The notes below the pieces were generated by a model. It was not told where the DNA came from, ran no database searches, and saw nothing but the letters and a program-made list of their open reading frames with translations. The position numbers and the translations under genes are program-made. A stretch of DNA of 64,000 nt from Larix kaempferi (lineage: Eukaryota > Streptophyta > Pinopsida > Pinales > Pinaceae). Where the stretch lies: positions 7,874,001-7,938,000 of the forward strand of contig BSBM01000186.1 in assembly GCA_027924585.1 (NCBI GenBank). Reading direction: 5' to 3'. This document shows, piece by piece, positions 11,795 through 22,300 of this stretch (positions are counted from its first letter, which is position 1; each line of letters opens with the position of its first letter).

Positions 11795-12518
11795 CTGCTT
11801 TCAATAGCTAAATTCTGTGTACTTTTAGAGTTCTATCGATGACCTAACAGCTGCTTTCAGATTTTGAAAAAAGTAGTGGTTCAATGTAACTTTCAATTTT
11901 CCACTTGTCACAGCATCTCCAAAACTCTTAAATTGATTTATCTTCGACAGGAGTTTTGTTTAAAGCCTACATTTATGTTTTCCTTACTGAATTTTGACAA
12001 AACAAGCTTTACTGGGAAAACCTCAATTTAGCAGTACTATCAGTTTAATGCGGAATACCTTATTCCTGTCTTGTTGTAGGCGTTTAAAATCAATCTTTGA
12101 GGTATTTGATTGTTTAATTTAACTGTACAAGTGTCTTCGGGTCTCCAATTTGCTACCAGCTGGCAAGACAAGCAATCCCTAATTTCTTTGTAACTGTGAA
12201 AACCCACAAACAAATTCTTCAGTAACTGCAGCTTCTAGCTTTTAGGCACATGTCCTCGCTCCACTTAGTCTCCAATTTTGTGATGAACATGTGAAATAAC
12301 TTCTTTCACATCAAACTCAGCTTATACCTCTTCCTGTCATGATATGCTCTATTCTAGCTGATGATTACCATGATCTCTTCCACGACACAGTCACACCTAC
12401 TTTCATGATGATTACTAGAGCAACACATATCAACACCCTTTAAACATGCGATTAGTCACTTAGAAATGAAACCCATGTGAAAATTCAGTTTAAAATACGG
12501 TGATTTTGGCTGGCGCGA

Positions 12519-12569
12519 TATTCTTGTAGCGCCACTGTGTTGATTTTTCATGATTGCGCTACAAGAATA
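12519..12569. promoter_or_regulatory. Perfect 14-bp inverted repeat (hairpin) in LTR of element N
   Basis: TATTCTTGTAGCGC (12519-12532) and GCGCTACAAGAATA (12556-12569) are exact reverse complements separated by 23 bases. The site lies about 300-350 bp inside the 5' (U3) end of the LTR read on the minus strand, upstream of the accessory ORF. The partner LTR has the same structure at 22735-22783 with one mismatch. A role in promoter or RNA structure is possible but not shown. Confidence 0.8.
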
Positions 12570-12866
12570 ATTTGCATTCAATTTTGGAACTAATTCAACC
12601 ATTTTTTCCATTTTAAATCAAATTTAAATGATAAACTACGCTCTTTGAATATATTTGTGACATCCTTAATCAATATAAGTCCTATGGATCCCTTCAAATC
12701 CTAAAAAAAAAAAAAAAAATCTAAAGGCAAAAATCAAAAGTTTCACTTTAAAACCAAAAATTTCCTAAAGGAAGCAAATGAGAAAAATTAAGCAAATGAG
12801 CAAACTTAAAATAAAAACTACAATCAAAATATATAAAATTGAAGGAAACAAGTTCATGACTTAACA

Positions 12867-14270
12867 TCTGGCTCCAGCTGCGGGATGAAGTCCTCCCTGT
12901 GAGGATTCAAGAACCTGTAGACCAGTGCCTTATGTCTGCTACCTACTTGTCTGCAAAATTTCCATTGGGCTATGGAGTCTTTATTATGCTTCACTCACAC
13001 CGGTATGTACAATGAAAAGTGAAAATCTCCTTACAGACTGTAAAAATGCTTGAGGAACCGTCCATTAATTGGACTGGACAACTCCTCACCTTCCAAAGAT
13101 TGCAGGATAAAAGTATTATTCTCCAAAACTTTAGACACTAGGAAAGGGCCAAACCAGAGGTTATCAAACTTACCATGCTTACCCTTTTGTTATTTCCTTG
13201 CATCCCACCTTAGAACCATATCACCAATTGAGAAAGTGTTTTCTTTGATATTCGTGTCAAATCTGCTTTTGATCTTTAATCTGTACAACTGTGCCTTTTC
13301 ATCCACCTTTTCTCTGTTTTGTTGTAACTCTATCATCTCATAAATCCTTCTCTGTATGTCATTTGGCTCTTCCTGAGAATTCTGAAGAAACTTCATCACT
13401 GGGATTCCCAATTGAACAAGAAAAACTGCATCTGTACCATAAACTAGCTGGAAGGGAGAAGTTCCAATTGCTTGTTTAACTGTTATCCTATCTGCCCACA
13501 ATGTATATTTTAGCATTGAATCCCATGATCTCTTATTATGCTTGAGCAAATTTTTGATACTCTGAATGATGTTTTTATTAGAGGATTCAGCCAAACCATT
13601 ACCCTAAGGATAATAAGGAGTTGAATGCTTCAGTAGGATGCCATTCCTTTCACAAAAGGCTTCCATTGCCTTAGACTTGAAAGCCTTTACATTGTCTGTT
13701 ACTAATTTCTGAGGGAAACCAAATCTACTAAGAATATTATCTTCAATAAATTCCATGATAACTTTGTCTGTAGCATTCCTAGTAGGGATAGCTTCCACCC
13801 ATTTAGTAAAGAAGTCTGTTGCAGTCAGAATCCAATGGTGTTTCCATGAAGAGGCTGGATTTATTTCTCCAATAAAATCTAGACCCCATTGCTGAAAAGG
13901 AGCACTTACTGCAATAGGTTTCAAGGGTAATGACATCAACTTTTGTTTGCCAGCAAACTTCTAACAAGGGATACAGGCTCTTACTTGCTGATAAACATCT
14001 GCAAACAAGGAGGGCCAATAATATCCACCTCTTAAAATTCTGTATGTTGTTGTCTTCCAGTACTTGTGCCCTCCACAAGCACCCTCATGAGATTCAGAAA
14101 TCACTCCTTCAATTTTAGGTTTATCTAAACATCTGAGTAGAATACCCCCTGGGTCCTTCCAGAACAACTGCTCTTTCACTAGACAATACTTAGTAGTTTT
14201 AAGTTTTAAAGATCTAGCAGCCTTCCTATCTAGATGCTCAGGACATTGTAAAAACAACAGAAAATAGACT
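12867..14270 (-). pseudogene. Integrase of element N
   Basis: Read downward from about 14270, the HHCC zinc domain appears as SHEGACGGHKYW ... ACIPC. The catalytic core follows, with the first Asp in WGLDFIGEINP, the second in LVTDNVKAFKS and the Glu in NGLAESSNK. The C-terminal part, VLRWDARK ... KHGKFDNLWFGPF ... PINGRFLKHF, ends near 13040. TAG codons at 13961-13963 and 13604-13606 stand where the family has Gln (CIPCQ.F and YYPQGNG). A TAA at 13190-13192 interrupts the tail. No chromodomain is present. The last 170 bp before the 3' LTR (12867-13040) show no clear coding sequence and no strong polypurine tract. Confidence 0.88.
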
Positions 14271-14479
14271 ATGTCTGCATACCATGTAGATGCCGAATAA
14301 TAATCCATAATCTTCTCTTTTTCCAGTAATCCTTGATCTTCATCCTGAGCTATTTCTTCAGCCATAACATGCAATCCCAGAGCCTGACAATTTGATTCAG
14401 CCAGCAGCTTGGCTGAGCCTTGTCCCTTGACAAGTTTGGTAGGTCTGATCTCTACATCATATTCCATAATTTTAGCAAC

Positions 14480-15990
14480 CCACTTGCCTCTTTTCCCTTC
14501 ACTATCAGGCTGTGTTAACACATCTTTCGCCGCAGCATCAGGTACAAATGAAATAACTTTAGAATGCAATACATAAATTCTAAAAAAATTTAAAGCCTTT
14601 ACCAGAGCATAGGCTTGCTTTTCTAAAATACTGTATTTCAGTTCAGAATCTCTGAGAGTTTTGCTGAAAAACGCAATAGGCTACTCCAATCCTTCCTTAT
14701 TTTTCTGAAGTAAAACAGCTGCAATTGTACCCTCTGATGCAAATGAGAATGTAAGGAATTCTTTTGTAAAATCAGGGCTTACTAATACAGGAGCTTCAGT
14801 AAGAGCCACTTTAATTTTCTCAAATGCATTCTTTGCCTCAGTGGTCCACTTAACTTCCTGATCTTTTTTCAGCATGACTGTGATCTGTTTGATAGTCTCA
14901 GCAAAATTTGGTATAAACCAACGTAAAAAGTTGATTTTACCAATGAAAGATTGGACATCTTTTTTACTCCTTGGCAAACTTATTTTCAATATAGCTTTTA
15001 CCCTTTCAGGATCAATCCTTATACCATTAGCAGACACTAAATGATCAAGCAATTTACCTTCCTGTACAGCAAAGTGTGATTTCTTTGGATTCAAGGACAA
15101 GCCAAATTTTCTACACTTCAGGAAAGTCTACTTCAAATGTTTCAAATGTTCATCATCTGACTGTGAGAAAACAGTAATATCATCTAAGTATATTACTACA
15201 AACTTATCCTTTTCTCCAACAAAAGCAATATCCATGGCTCTCTGGAACGTGGCTCCAGCATTCATCAATCCAAAAGGCATCTTATCATACATGAAGGTTC
15301 CCCAAGGAGTTGTAAAGGTTGTTTTCTCTTTATCATTAGGATGCATAGCAATCTGATTGTACCCTGAAAAACCATCCACCATAGAAATCCTATGTGCCCC
15401 AACTACTTGCTGCAATACTTGCTCAATTTTAGGCAAGGGATAATTGTCTTTTAGTGAAGATCTGTTCAGATTTCTGAAGTCAACACATAACCTGATTTCC
15501 CCATTCTTTTTCCTAACAGGTACAAGATTAGAAACCCATGAAGAATACCTGAGGGGCACTATGATCTTAGCATCCAACAACTTCTTTACTTCTTTTTTAA
15601 TAACAGGAAACAAGGCTGGATTAATCCTCCTTAATTTCTGAAGAAAAGGTTTGACATTTGGTTTTAAAGGGACTTTATGCTGTATAATTCCTGTGTCATA
15701 AGTCCTCAATTCCTGATAAGACCAAGAAAAAACATCTACATGCTCTTTTAACAGTTTAATATATCTATTTCTTTGTTCAACTATCAAGGATTTAGAAATT
15801 TTTACCATTCTAGGATGTTCTGCTGAACCAATGTTGCAGTCTATCACATTCTCTTCTGAAGATTGAACAACAGGCTTTGACAGTGTATCATCCTTTGTAA
15901 ATATTCTTTCTAGAGGTACCAATCCTTTTGGAATGAAGTTGCTTTTTAACTCAATAATTTTATGTCCTGCTATCTCATCTTCAGCAATCT
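14480..15990 (-). pseudogene. Reverse transcriptase and gypsy-type RNase H of element N
   Basis: RT begins about 15830 with QRNRYIKLLKEHVDVFSWSY and shows NGEIRLCVDFRNLNRSS, GFSGYNQIAMHPNDKEKT and FGLMNAGATFQRAMD. An intact YLDD catalytic box lies in VVIYLDDITVFS (about 15185-15200). It then continues through LSLNPKKSHFAVQEGKLLDH into an RNase H of gypsy type (WTTEAKNAFEKIK, IAAVLLQKNKEGLE, PIAFFSKTLRDSELKYS, KQAYALVKAL). The usual first Asp of that RNase H is replaced in LTFSFASEGT, so the domain is probably catalytically dead. The frame is single throughout and interrupted only by TAG codons at 15128-15130 and 14681-14683, the latter at the conserved Gln of E.EQPIAFFSK. Confidence 0.9.
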
Positions 15991-16682
15991 CATCCACCTG
16001 TTCATCCCCTTCATCTTCCTCTTGATCAATCAGGGAATTTGAAAAATCATGAGTAAGCTCAAGAAATCTCTTAATTTCCATGTCATCTTCGAAAACTTTC
16101 CATTGCTTTACATTATCAGGTACACATGGTCTGTACCTCACATCTATCGGATACCTTAACTGGGTAGTCTTGGGGATTCTGAAGTGTATAGCAACTAAAG
16201 CTAATGAATCTACAGTCTGATTATGATCTCTTGGAATATGAGTGATGTTAAAAGCTACAAAATAATTTTCAAGCATATCCCATACCTCATTACGGTAGAC
16301 TTTCAGCAAACCCTGCTTCACTTGATATTTGTTCTTCACTTGCTGAACAACTAATTCGGAGTAACCATATGCAGAAATCTGCTAAATACCCAAATCTTTG
16401 GCAGCTTTTAATCCTAACAGCAAAGCTTCATATTCAGCGGTGTTATTTGTAGTAATAAACTCAAGCTTATACATCAGCTTTACTGTTTCACCTCCGGGAG
16501 ATATTAGAAAAACTCCAGCTCCAGCACCTTCTTTACAAGAATATCCATCAAAGTATAATTGCCACAGTTCATCTTCTTCTTCTCTGTTGTGTTTTACTGG
16601 CTGTTCTTTTTCCACTTATAACAAACCAGCAGTATTGTCTTCATCACTAAAATGTAACATGTAAGTTCCTAGATCTTTGTCA
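15991..16682 (-). pseudogene. Archaeal-type (second) RNase H of element N, located upstream of RT
   Basis: The stretch 16615-16120 encodes WQLYFDGYSCKEGAGAGVFL, TTNNTAEYEALLLGLKAAKD, AYGYSELVVQQVK, VWDMLENYFVAFNITHIPRD and then NQTVDSLALVAIHF. This is the RNase H type I fold of the extra domain in plant Tat-lineage elements (FDG, TAEYEAL, YGDSELV, HIPRxxN.xADALA signatures). The third acidic residue (YGDS) is Tyr here. A TAG (16382-16384) separates the halves. The domain lies between protease and RT in one continuous frame with RT, so its position is real, not a rearranged fragment. About 130 codons of acidic linker (DQEEDEGDEQVDEIAED) follow before RT. Confidence 0.85.
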
Positions 16683-16843
16683 CAGCACCTTCTTTATAAG
16701 AAGATCCATCAAAGTATAATTGCCATAGTTCATCTTCTTCTTCTCTGTTGTGTTTTACTGGCTGTTCTTTTTCCACTTGTAACAAACCAGCAGTATTGTC
16801 TTCATCACTAAAATGTAACATGTAAGTTCCTAGATCTTTGTCA
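16522..16843. repeat. 161-bp tandem duplication in pol of element N
   Basis: The unit beginning CAGCACCTTCTTTA at 16522 is repeated at 16683 with only a few substitutions, and the copies meet at AGATCTTTGTCA. The duplicated protein segment is EKEQPVKHNREEEDELWQLY plus the start of the RNase H. Because 161 is not a multiple of three, the duplication breaks the protease-RNase H frame. Confidence 0.92.
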
Positions 16844-17493
16844 ACAGCATATAGTGGATGATTTGTGGGGTTCTTGTCATCTGTCACTATATAAGCAAAC
16901 TGAAGCTCTCTGTACAACCTTCTGTTTTCTCCACCAAACACAGGAATGGTAGCATATGAGAGATCCATTTGTAAGGTCCCTCCAACCTTCTTTGCCCAAG
17001 ACCTAGAGAGAAGTAAGCCAAACTTTGGTGTAATGTCAGCTACCACAACATCCATAATCACACTTTTCATGGGCAACTGAGCCAATATGACAACCATATC
17101 ATTTATTAATCCTAAACACTTCACAGCTCGGGAATCAAAAGCATACAGGTCATGATATGGTTTGGTAATATTCAGCCCCAAAGCCTCCATAACAGCCTTT
17201 GGCATCAAATTGTGGGATGCTCCTAAATCTAACAAACAATTGTGTATCATCTGTTCATGGACAGTCAGAGTGATATAGAATGGTGGTGAAGCCTCTGCTT
17301 CATTCTCATCCTTCTCAGCCAAGGCTGATCCAATGAAAATCTTAGGATTCTCCTCTTGTAAATTAACTGTGTCGGAAACAGGCTGATTGCTTGTTGGATT
17401 AAGCATTTTAAGGACTGATTCTTTATATGAAGGATTTTTTATCAATTCAGTTAAGGGTACAGGAATCTTTAACTTTCCTAATTCATTCTCCAA
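16844..17493 (-). pseudogene. Retropepsin region of element N
   Basis: The open frame from 17493 carries KIPVPLTELIKNPSYKESVL, then the protease core MIHNCLLDLGASHNLMPKAV, LGLINDMVVILAQLP, VIMDVVVADITP and GLLLSRSW. The segment aligns with element H (8371-7552). The catalytic D-S/T-G reads D-L-G; H has D-S-G, and TCA to TTA is a single C-to-T change, so this protease is probably inactive. Confidence 0.85.
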
Positions 17494-17915
17494 ACAGAAA
17501 TTCTGGACATTTTTATTTACCTCTTCAAACTCTGTGTTTTTCTTATGTTTTTCTTATGTTTTTCTGAACCTTGCTTCTTCTCTGTTATAGGCTCAGATTG
17601 CTAATTAGCAGGGACAATTGCTTTCTTCTTTGGGGGTTGTACCACCTGTTTTGGACCTGATCTCAGATTTATAGTCTTCTTGAGTTCGTTTTGATGGACA
17701 GCAGCAGTTACAGCAGTCTTTTCCAAACCTAAATCATCCTTGGTTTCAAACATGTCAGCATCATAGTATTCTGCATTTAGAAATTCTTCCTCAGTGACAA
17801 AACCTTCAGACAATCCCTCTCCAAGATGATTCACATCTTGATCATTCTCTTGAAAAATCATCTCATCATCAACTTCTTCCTCATCCACCATATTGTTTTG
17901 AAGAAGTGGTGGCAC
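17494..17915 (-). pseudogene. gag-protease linker of element N, frameshifted
   Basis: An acidic linker (17915-17601) reads VDEEEVDDEMIFQENDQDV and then KTINLRSGPKQVVQPPKKKA. It lies in a different frame from both gag (upstream) and protease (downstream). One cause is visible: an 11-base tandem duplication, TTTTTCTTATG repeated at about 17537-17560. No zinc knuckle is seen. The linker matches the acidic linker of element H (8587-8399) in position and character. Confidence 0.7.
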
Positions 17916-19201
17916 TCTTTGGTCCTCATTTTCTCTCCTTTCTCACTGGATATCATTATTCCTTCGTTCTCTAGGCATGAAGCGGGGAACAAATTGCCTT
18001 CTGAAGTGATTCTGATTATTTGGATTTCGTTCACTTCCGGAGCAGGCTTGCTGGAATTTTTTTCAAGCTCTAATTTGTTCAATTTTGCAGTCAGAGTCTT
18101 CACCAACTTAGCCATTTCATCAATTTTCCCTTCTGCAGAATGAGAAGCAGAACCTCCTGGGGCTGCTTCCTTTTTTCCTTTTCTGTCATAAAGTTGATGA
18201 TCTGTTTCCTTCTTTAATCTATTAGAATCCAAGATGTTGGATTCTACCTCCAATGCTGCATCCTGCATATTCAGTAAAGAGATAGGTCTTCTCTTTCTCA
18301 ACAATAAAGAAAACTCATGATCAAAGGCATTTGCATAGGTAAGTTTAGCTCATGTTTCTGTGGGCTTTATTTCTGCAGGAATTCTACTGTACATCTTGTT
18401 AAACTTTTTTAAAAAGTCTGCAACAGTTTCATCCTTTTTCCTCCTAAGAGCTCCAAATTCAGTTATGTAATATGTATGGTCTTTAGTGTCACCCCATTGT
18501 CTCATGAAGAGATCACGAAGTTCTTCAATGATAGTGATAGAATTAGCAGGCAACTCCCTGAACCATTTCCTTACATCTCCATCGAGGCTCTGCACAAACA
18601 TTCTCATCCATACATCTTTAGCCTCAATGTTTTGGTTATCATCATAACTAAGGAAAGCTTCCCAATGTTCTTCAGCAGTGGTTTCCCCTTGTCCATTAAA
18701 CCTAGGAAGATATTTCTGATAGTCACCTCCAGGCAGTGCATTTAAAGGTTGAGGCAAGACCAATGGTGCATATCTGGCTGCAACCATCCGGTCCATCATG
18801 TCTATGGGCTGATTTTGGGCTGCCATTTTTGGACTAACTAACTTTGATGATGAAGAAGTTTGACTGGAACCTGGTTGAAAAGGGTTTTTACCTAGTTTCA
18901 GCTGAAAAATAGGTATCTTACCAGGAGAAACAGTTTTGTCTTTCTTGAAGGATTTAGGATTAGTAAAAACTTGGAAACTGTTATCAGGGATAATAGGCCT
19001 TAACCAAGGTGAGTGTTTTTCTTCTTTTCTTAACAAAGATGAATGTGATAAACCACCCAACTGATCAGGGTCACACAGGGCTGGTAAAGATTGAGACCTT
19101 CTAACTTTTCTTGTTGTCTTTAATATTTGTTCAGGGTCTGTCACTCCCAATTGCAATGGTGAAGTAGGTATGTTCCTGGTTCCAACTCCTCTAGTAGCCA
19201 C
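17858..19201 (-). pseudogene. gag of element N
   Basis: The frame starts MATRGVGTRNIPTSPLQLG at 19201, about 110 bp inside the primer site. It has a Ser/Lys-rich N-terminus and then the capsid-like core: YLPRFNGQGETTAEEHWEAF, MRMFVQSLDGDVRKWFRELP, IIEELRDLFMRQWGD and KKFNKMYSRIPAEIKP. A single in-frame TGA at 18350-18352 interrupts it before AKLTYANAFDHEFSLLL. The same frame then runs to 17858 through a Lys-rich coiled tail (KLVKTLTAKLNKLELEKNSS). The first Met is the likely start because it is the first ATG downstream of the PBS in the open frame. Confidence 0.88.
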
Positions 19202-19310
19202 TGTGTCAAACTTGGTGAAAAATAGCCTTAAAGATGTGATGGTTTAAGGTCACCTCCTAAAACCAGTGAAATGATAAGTATCCCAGGGAAAAATATGTTT
19301 TCAACTTCGT

Positions 19311-19328
19311 TCCCCTGCAACGGCGCCA
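19311..19328 (-). promoter_or_regulatory. Primer binding site of element N (tRNA-Asp-like)
   Basis: The plus strand reads TCCCCTGCAACGGCGCCA, close to the 3' end of plant tRNA-Asp(GTC), CCCCGGCAACGGCGCCA. On the minus strand this gives TGGCGCCGTTGCAGGGGA four bases after the LTR terminus (19333). Position and sequence fit a retrotransposon PBS. Confidence 0.85.
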
Positions 19329-19332
19329 AAGA

Positions 19333-22300
19333 TGTTTGTGCCAGAAATTGTTTCCAGGCCACAAAGAAACAAGCCAACACAATCTCAAAAATAAAATCAA
19401 GTAAAAGTAAGTTTTAATCTTTTTTGATAGGTTTTCTAGTTATAAAGTTTGGGAACAAACAAGGAATACATTCATGAGCAAAATAGGATGAATCATAAGC
19501 AAAAGAAGACAAAGATGCATAATATATTCACCAAAATCCAACAGAGCATAATATTGAAGTTCATTCATAAAAGATAAGCATTACCAGCATACATACATAG
19601 ACTAGCAATGAATTTATCAGTTAACCAACTAAACAAGTTGAACAATGAAACCAACACACAAACTGAAGGGTGAAAAGGATCATATATTTCATAATTCTGT
19701 CAACAAATACATATAAGAGTTATGTACTTAGCTCATCAATAAGTCTAGCAGACCTCCTGAAGTCCTCCCAAAAATCGAACCCCCTTTCTCTCTTTCCCCT
19801 CTCTCTAAATACTATTTTTTTACAAAATTAGTTAGGGTCTAAACCCTAACTGCCCTCAACCAACTCATCGATGGGATAAAGTGAAATTATATTTACAAAA
19901 TAAAGTGTTTCTTTAAAAACATAACTAAAAACTAACTAACTAAAGTATTTATTAAAAGATCTACAAGTAACTGACTAACTACCAACTCAAAGGTCTTTGG
20001 CAGCTTCAGCTAGTAAGGCTATTCCATCCGAGTCTTAGGCCTTCTTCCTGGCTCTTTTCTGTTCAGCTTTTGTATCTGCTAACTTTCTTGTAAGCTTTTC
20101 ATTCTTCTACTGCAAGTCTCTGACAGTCTGCTTCAACTCTGCATAATGCACATCTGTACTTCTCTTTCTCTTCAGGGCTTCCTTAGAAACTATTATTAAC
20201 TCTTGATAATTCTCATTCACTTCCTGTAAATCTTCCCTGAGCCTTCTATTTATTAGGATCAGAGCATCATTAGTCTCCTGCATGCAATCCATTTGATGCC
20301 TGTATTGTTTGATGGTTCTTTGCAGGTTCTCCATGTCTGAGTCAAAAATCTTCCCTGTTGTGGTATTTTGCATTTCACTGAGCAACCATGGGATATTTAG
20401 CCTTCTGAAAATATCTTCGTCTTCCTATAACAGCCCTGAAGACACACCATGAACAATAGGGTTTTCCTGACTCGTTGCTTCAATAGGTGTAGTTTCATCT
20501 ATCAAGTGTTGATTTTCGGAATAAAAAACTTCAATTTCTTTCTTCTATTGTTCCTCTATCATTTCATCTTTTAATTTCAGAAACACGGCTGATAATTTAG
20601 TTTGGGTGAGGCTGGAGTCTTCTGCTAATCTCAATGACTTTTTCCCCTTTGTATGATGAGAAACTGGACTGTTTAGAACTGCTTGTTTCTCAATCTTTGA
20701 TTTTTCATCTAAAGAATCATCATCAAGTACACTTACCTCTTTTGTATTCAATCTAGGGTTTAGCAGCTTTTTCATACTCAGCCTTAACTTGTTTTTAGAT
20801 CTGGTTTTTGGTCTCCATTCTGAAGCAAGTTCTTTCACCATATTCAAAGTCTGTCCTTGATGTCTAACTGTGGCTAACTCTATAGCTTTGATTTTGGCTT
20901 TCTTTTTCTTTGATCTCTTTGTTTTATCCTCTTGACTGTAACTTTCTGTGTAAGTGTCCACTCTAGCTTCAGTTTTGACAGTGAATTCATATTCCTCTAA
21001 CAGATATCCCTCATCCTCAGATAAGACAGTGATGGGGCTCCTTTGCTGGACCTGAATGTTCTCTTTCTCTATAGCAACCTTTTCTGTGGCAACAATTTTC
21101 TCTTCACTGAAAGTTTTTGCTGGCGTCATGTGTTGCTCAGGATGATCTTCTTTTTGTGAAAACAGTGAATATTTACCTTTGCTGTCAGCTGCAAACTTTT
21201 GAGGTTCATTGTCAACCTTCGAAGACTCTGGTGCTTCTTCAAGTTTAACCTCTTTCTTGTCTTCAGACTTGATCTTCTGACCTAGTTTTCTAACTAGAGT
21301 TTTCCCTTTATCTACACGTTTTTTGGTTTGCTTCTCCTCTTGCTTAGTTTGAAAACCAGACCAAAACAAAAAATGATCCCATGTCTTCCCTTCTCATTGT
21401 AGAACAGTATTGATAATGAGATTGATCAAACCATGATGGAAGATGGATTATGTAGTATGATCATGATGTCCCTTAATTCTACTTGACATCTTTTGCAGAC
21501 TTTTGAACAAGAAGAAAAAAAGGTTCATTTTGGATTCACCAACCAAATGTTGTAAAAATCTAAAAATGGTATTTGAAGACATAGGCATATATGCCTTCAC
21601 AGGTGATATAGCTTTGTAGGATTTTAATGGGCTCCACCCACTCATCTCTGACATCCTGGATTAATACCCCTTTGCACCAGTTTGGAGTAATACCAGGTAA
21701 GAGGTACCTTTGGTCATTAAAAGTGAAAGGCAATTTTTTGAACCACATTTCACCTTCATTTCTGACTCCTGTAGCTTCAGCAACTAACTCCACAGTCAAT
21801 TTAAACTTTAGAGTATCAAATACTATCATGTACTGATTATAGCTTTGGGCAAATTTATAAGAGACCTCAGTGTTATAGCCATCGATTTTCTTGAAGAAAT
21901 CCAACCAACCAGCATTTTGAAAAAGCTTTGCACAATCTGGAAATTGGTCAATCCATTTCAGCTCAGTGGGCTCAGTCCTATTTGTTTTGCCACTTTTACC
22001 CATCTGCTTTCAATAGATGAATTCTATGTACTTTTAGAGTTCTATCGATGACCTAACAGCTGCTTTCAGATTTTGAAAAAAGTAGTGGTTCAATGTACTA
22101 CTAACTTTCAATTTTCCACTTGTCACAGCGTCTCCAAAACTCTTAAATTGATTTATCTTTGACAGGAGTTTTGTTTAAAGCCTACATTTATGTTTTCCTT
22201 ACTGAATTTTGAGAAAACAAGCTTTACTGGGAAAACCCCAATTTAGCAGCCACTATCAGTTTAACGCGGAATACCTTATTCCTGTCTTACTCTAGGCGTT

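Larger units (their letters stand above)
9126..12866 (-). repeat. 3' LTR of element N (3,741 bp)
   Basis: It is collinear with 19333-23082 along its whole length. On the minus strand it starts TGTTAAGTCATGAAC (12866) and ends at 9126. The final CA of the minus strand has become TA (plus strand TATTTGTG against TGTTTGTG in the partner). It contains the accessory ORF (11794-9778), a perfect 14-bp hairpin at 12519-12569, and an 18-base A run near 12702-12719. LTRs of this length are unusual for plant gypsy elements other than Ogre-like ones. Confidence 0.93.

Noticed and set aside
9126-12866. Treating the 3.7 kb direct repeats as a simple segmental duplication
   Set aside because: They have LTR ends, flank one gag-pol with a PBS at the inner edge, and carry a perfect target duplication.
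13604-16384. TAG codons as programmed readthrough between gag and pol modules
   Set aside because: There are at least five, inside catalytic domains at conserved Gln positions, and the LTR pair shows the same CAG/TAG change. This is decay, not regulation.
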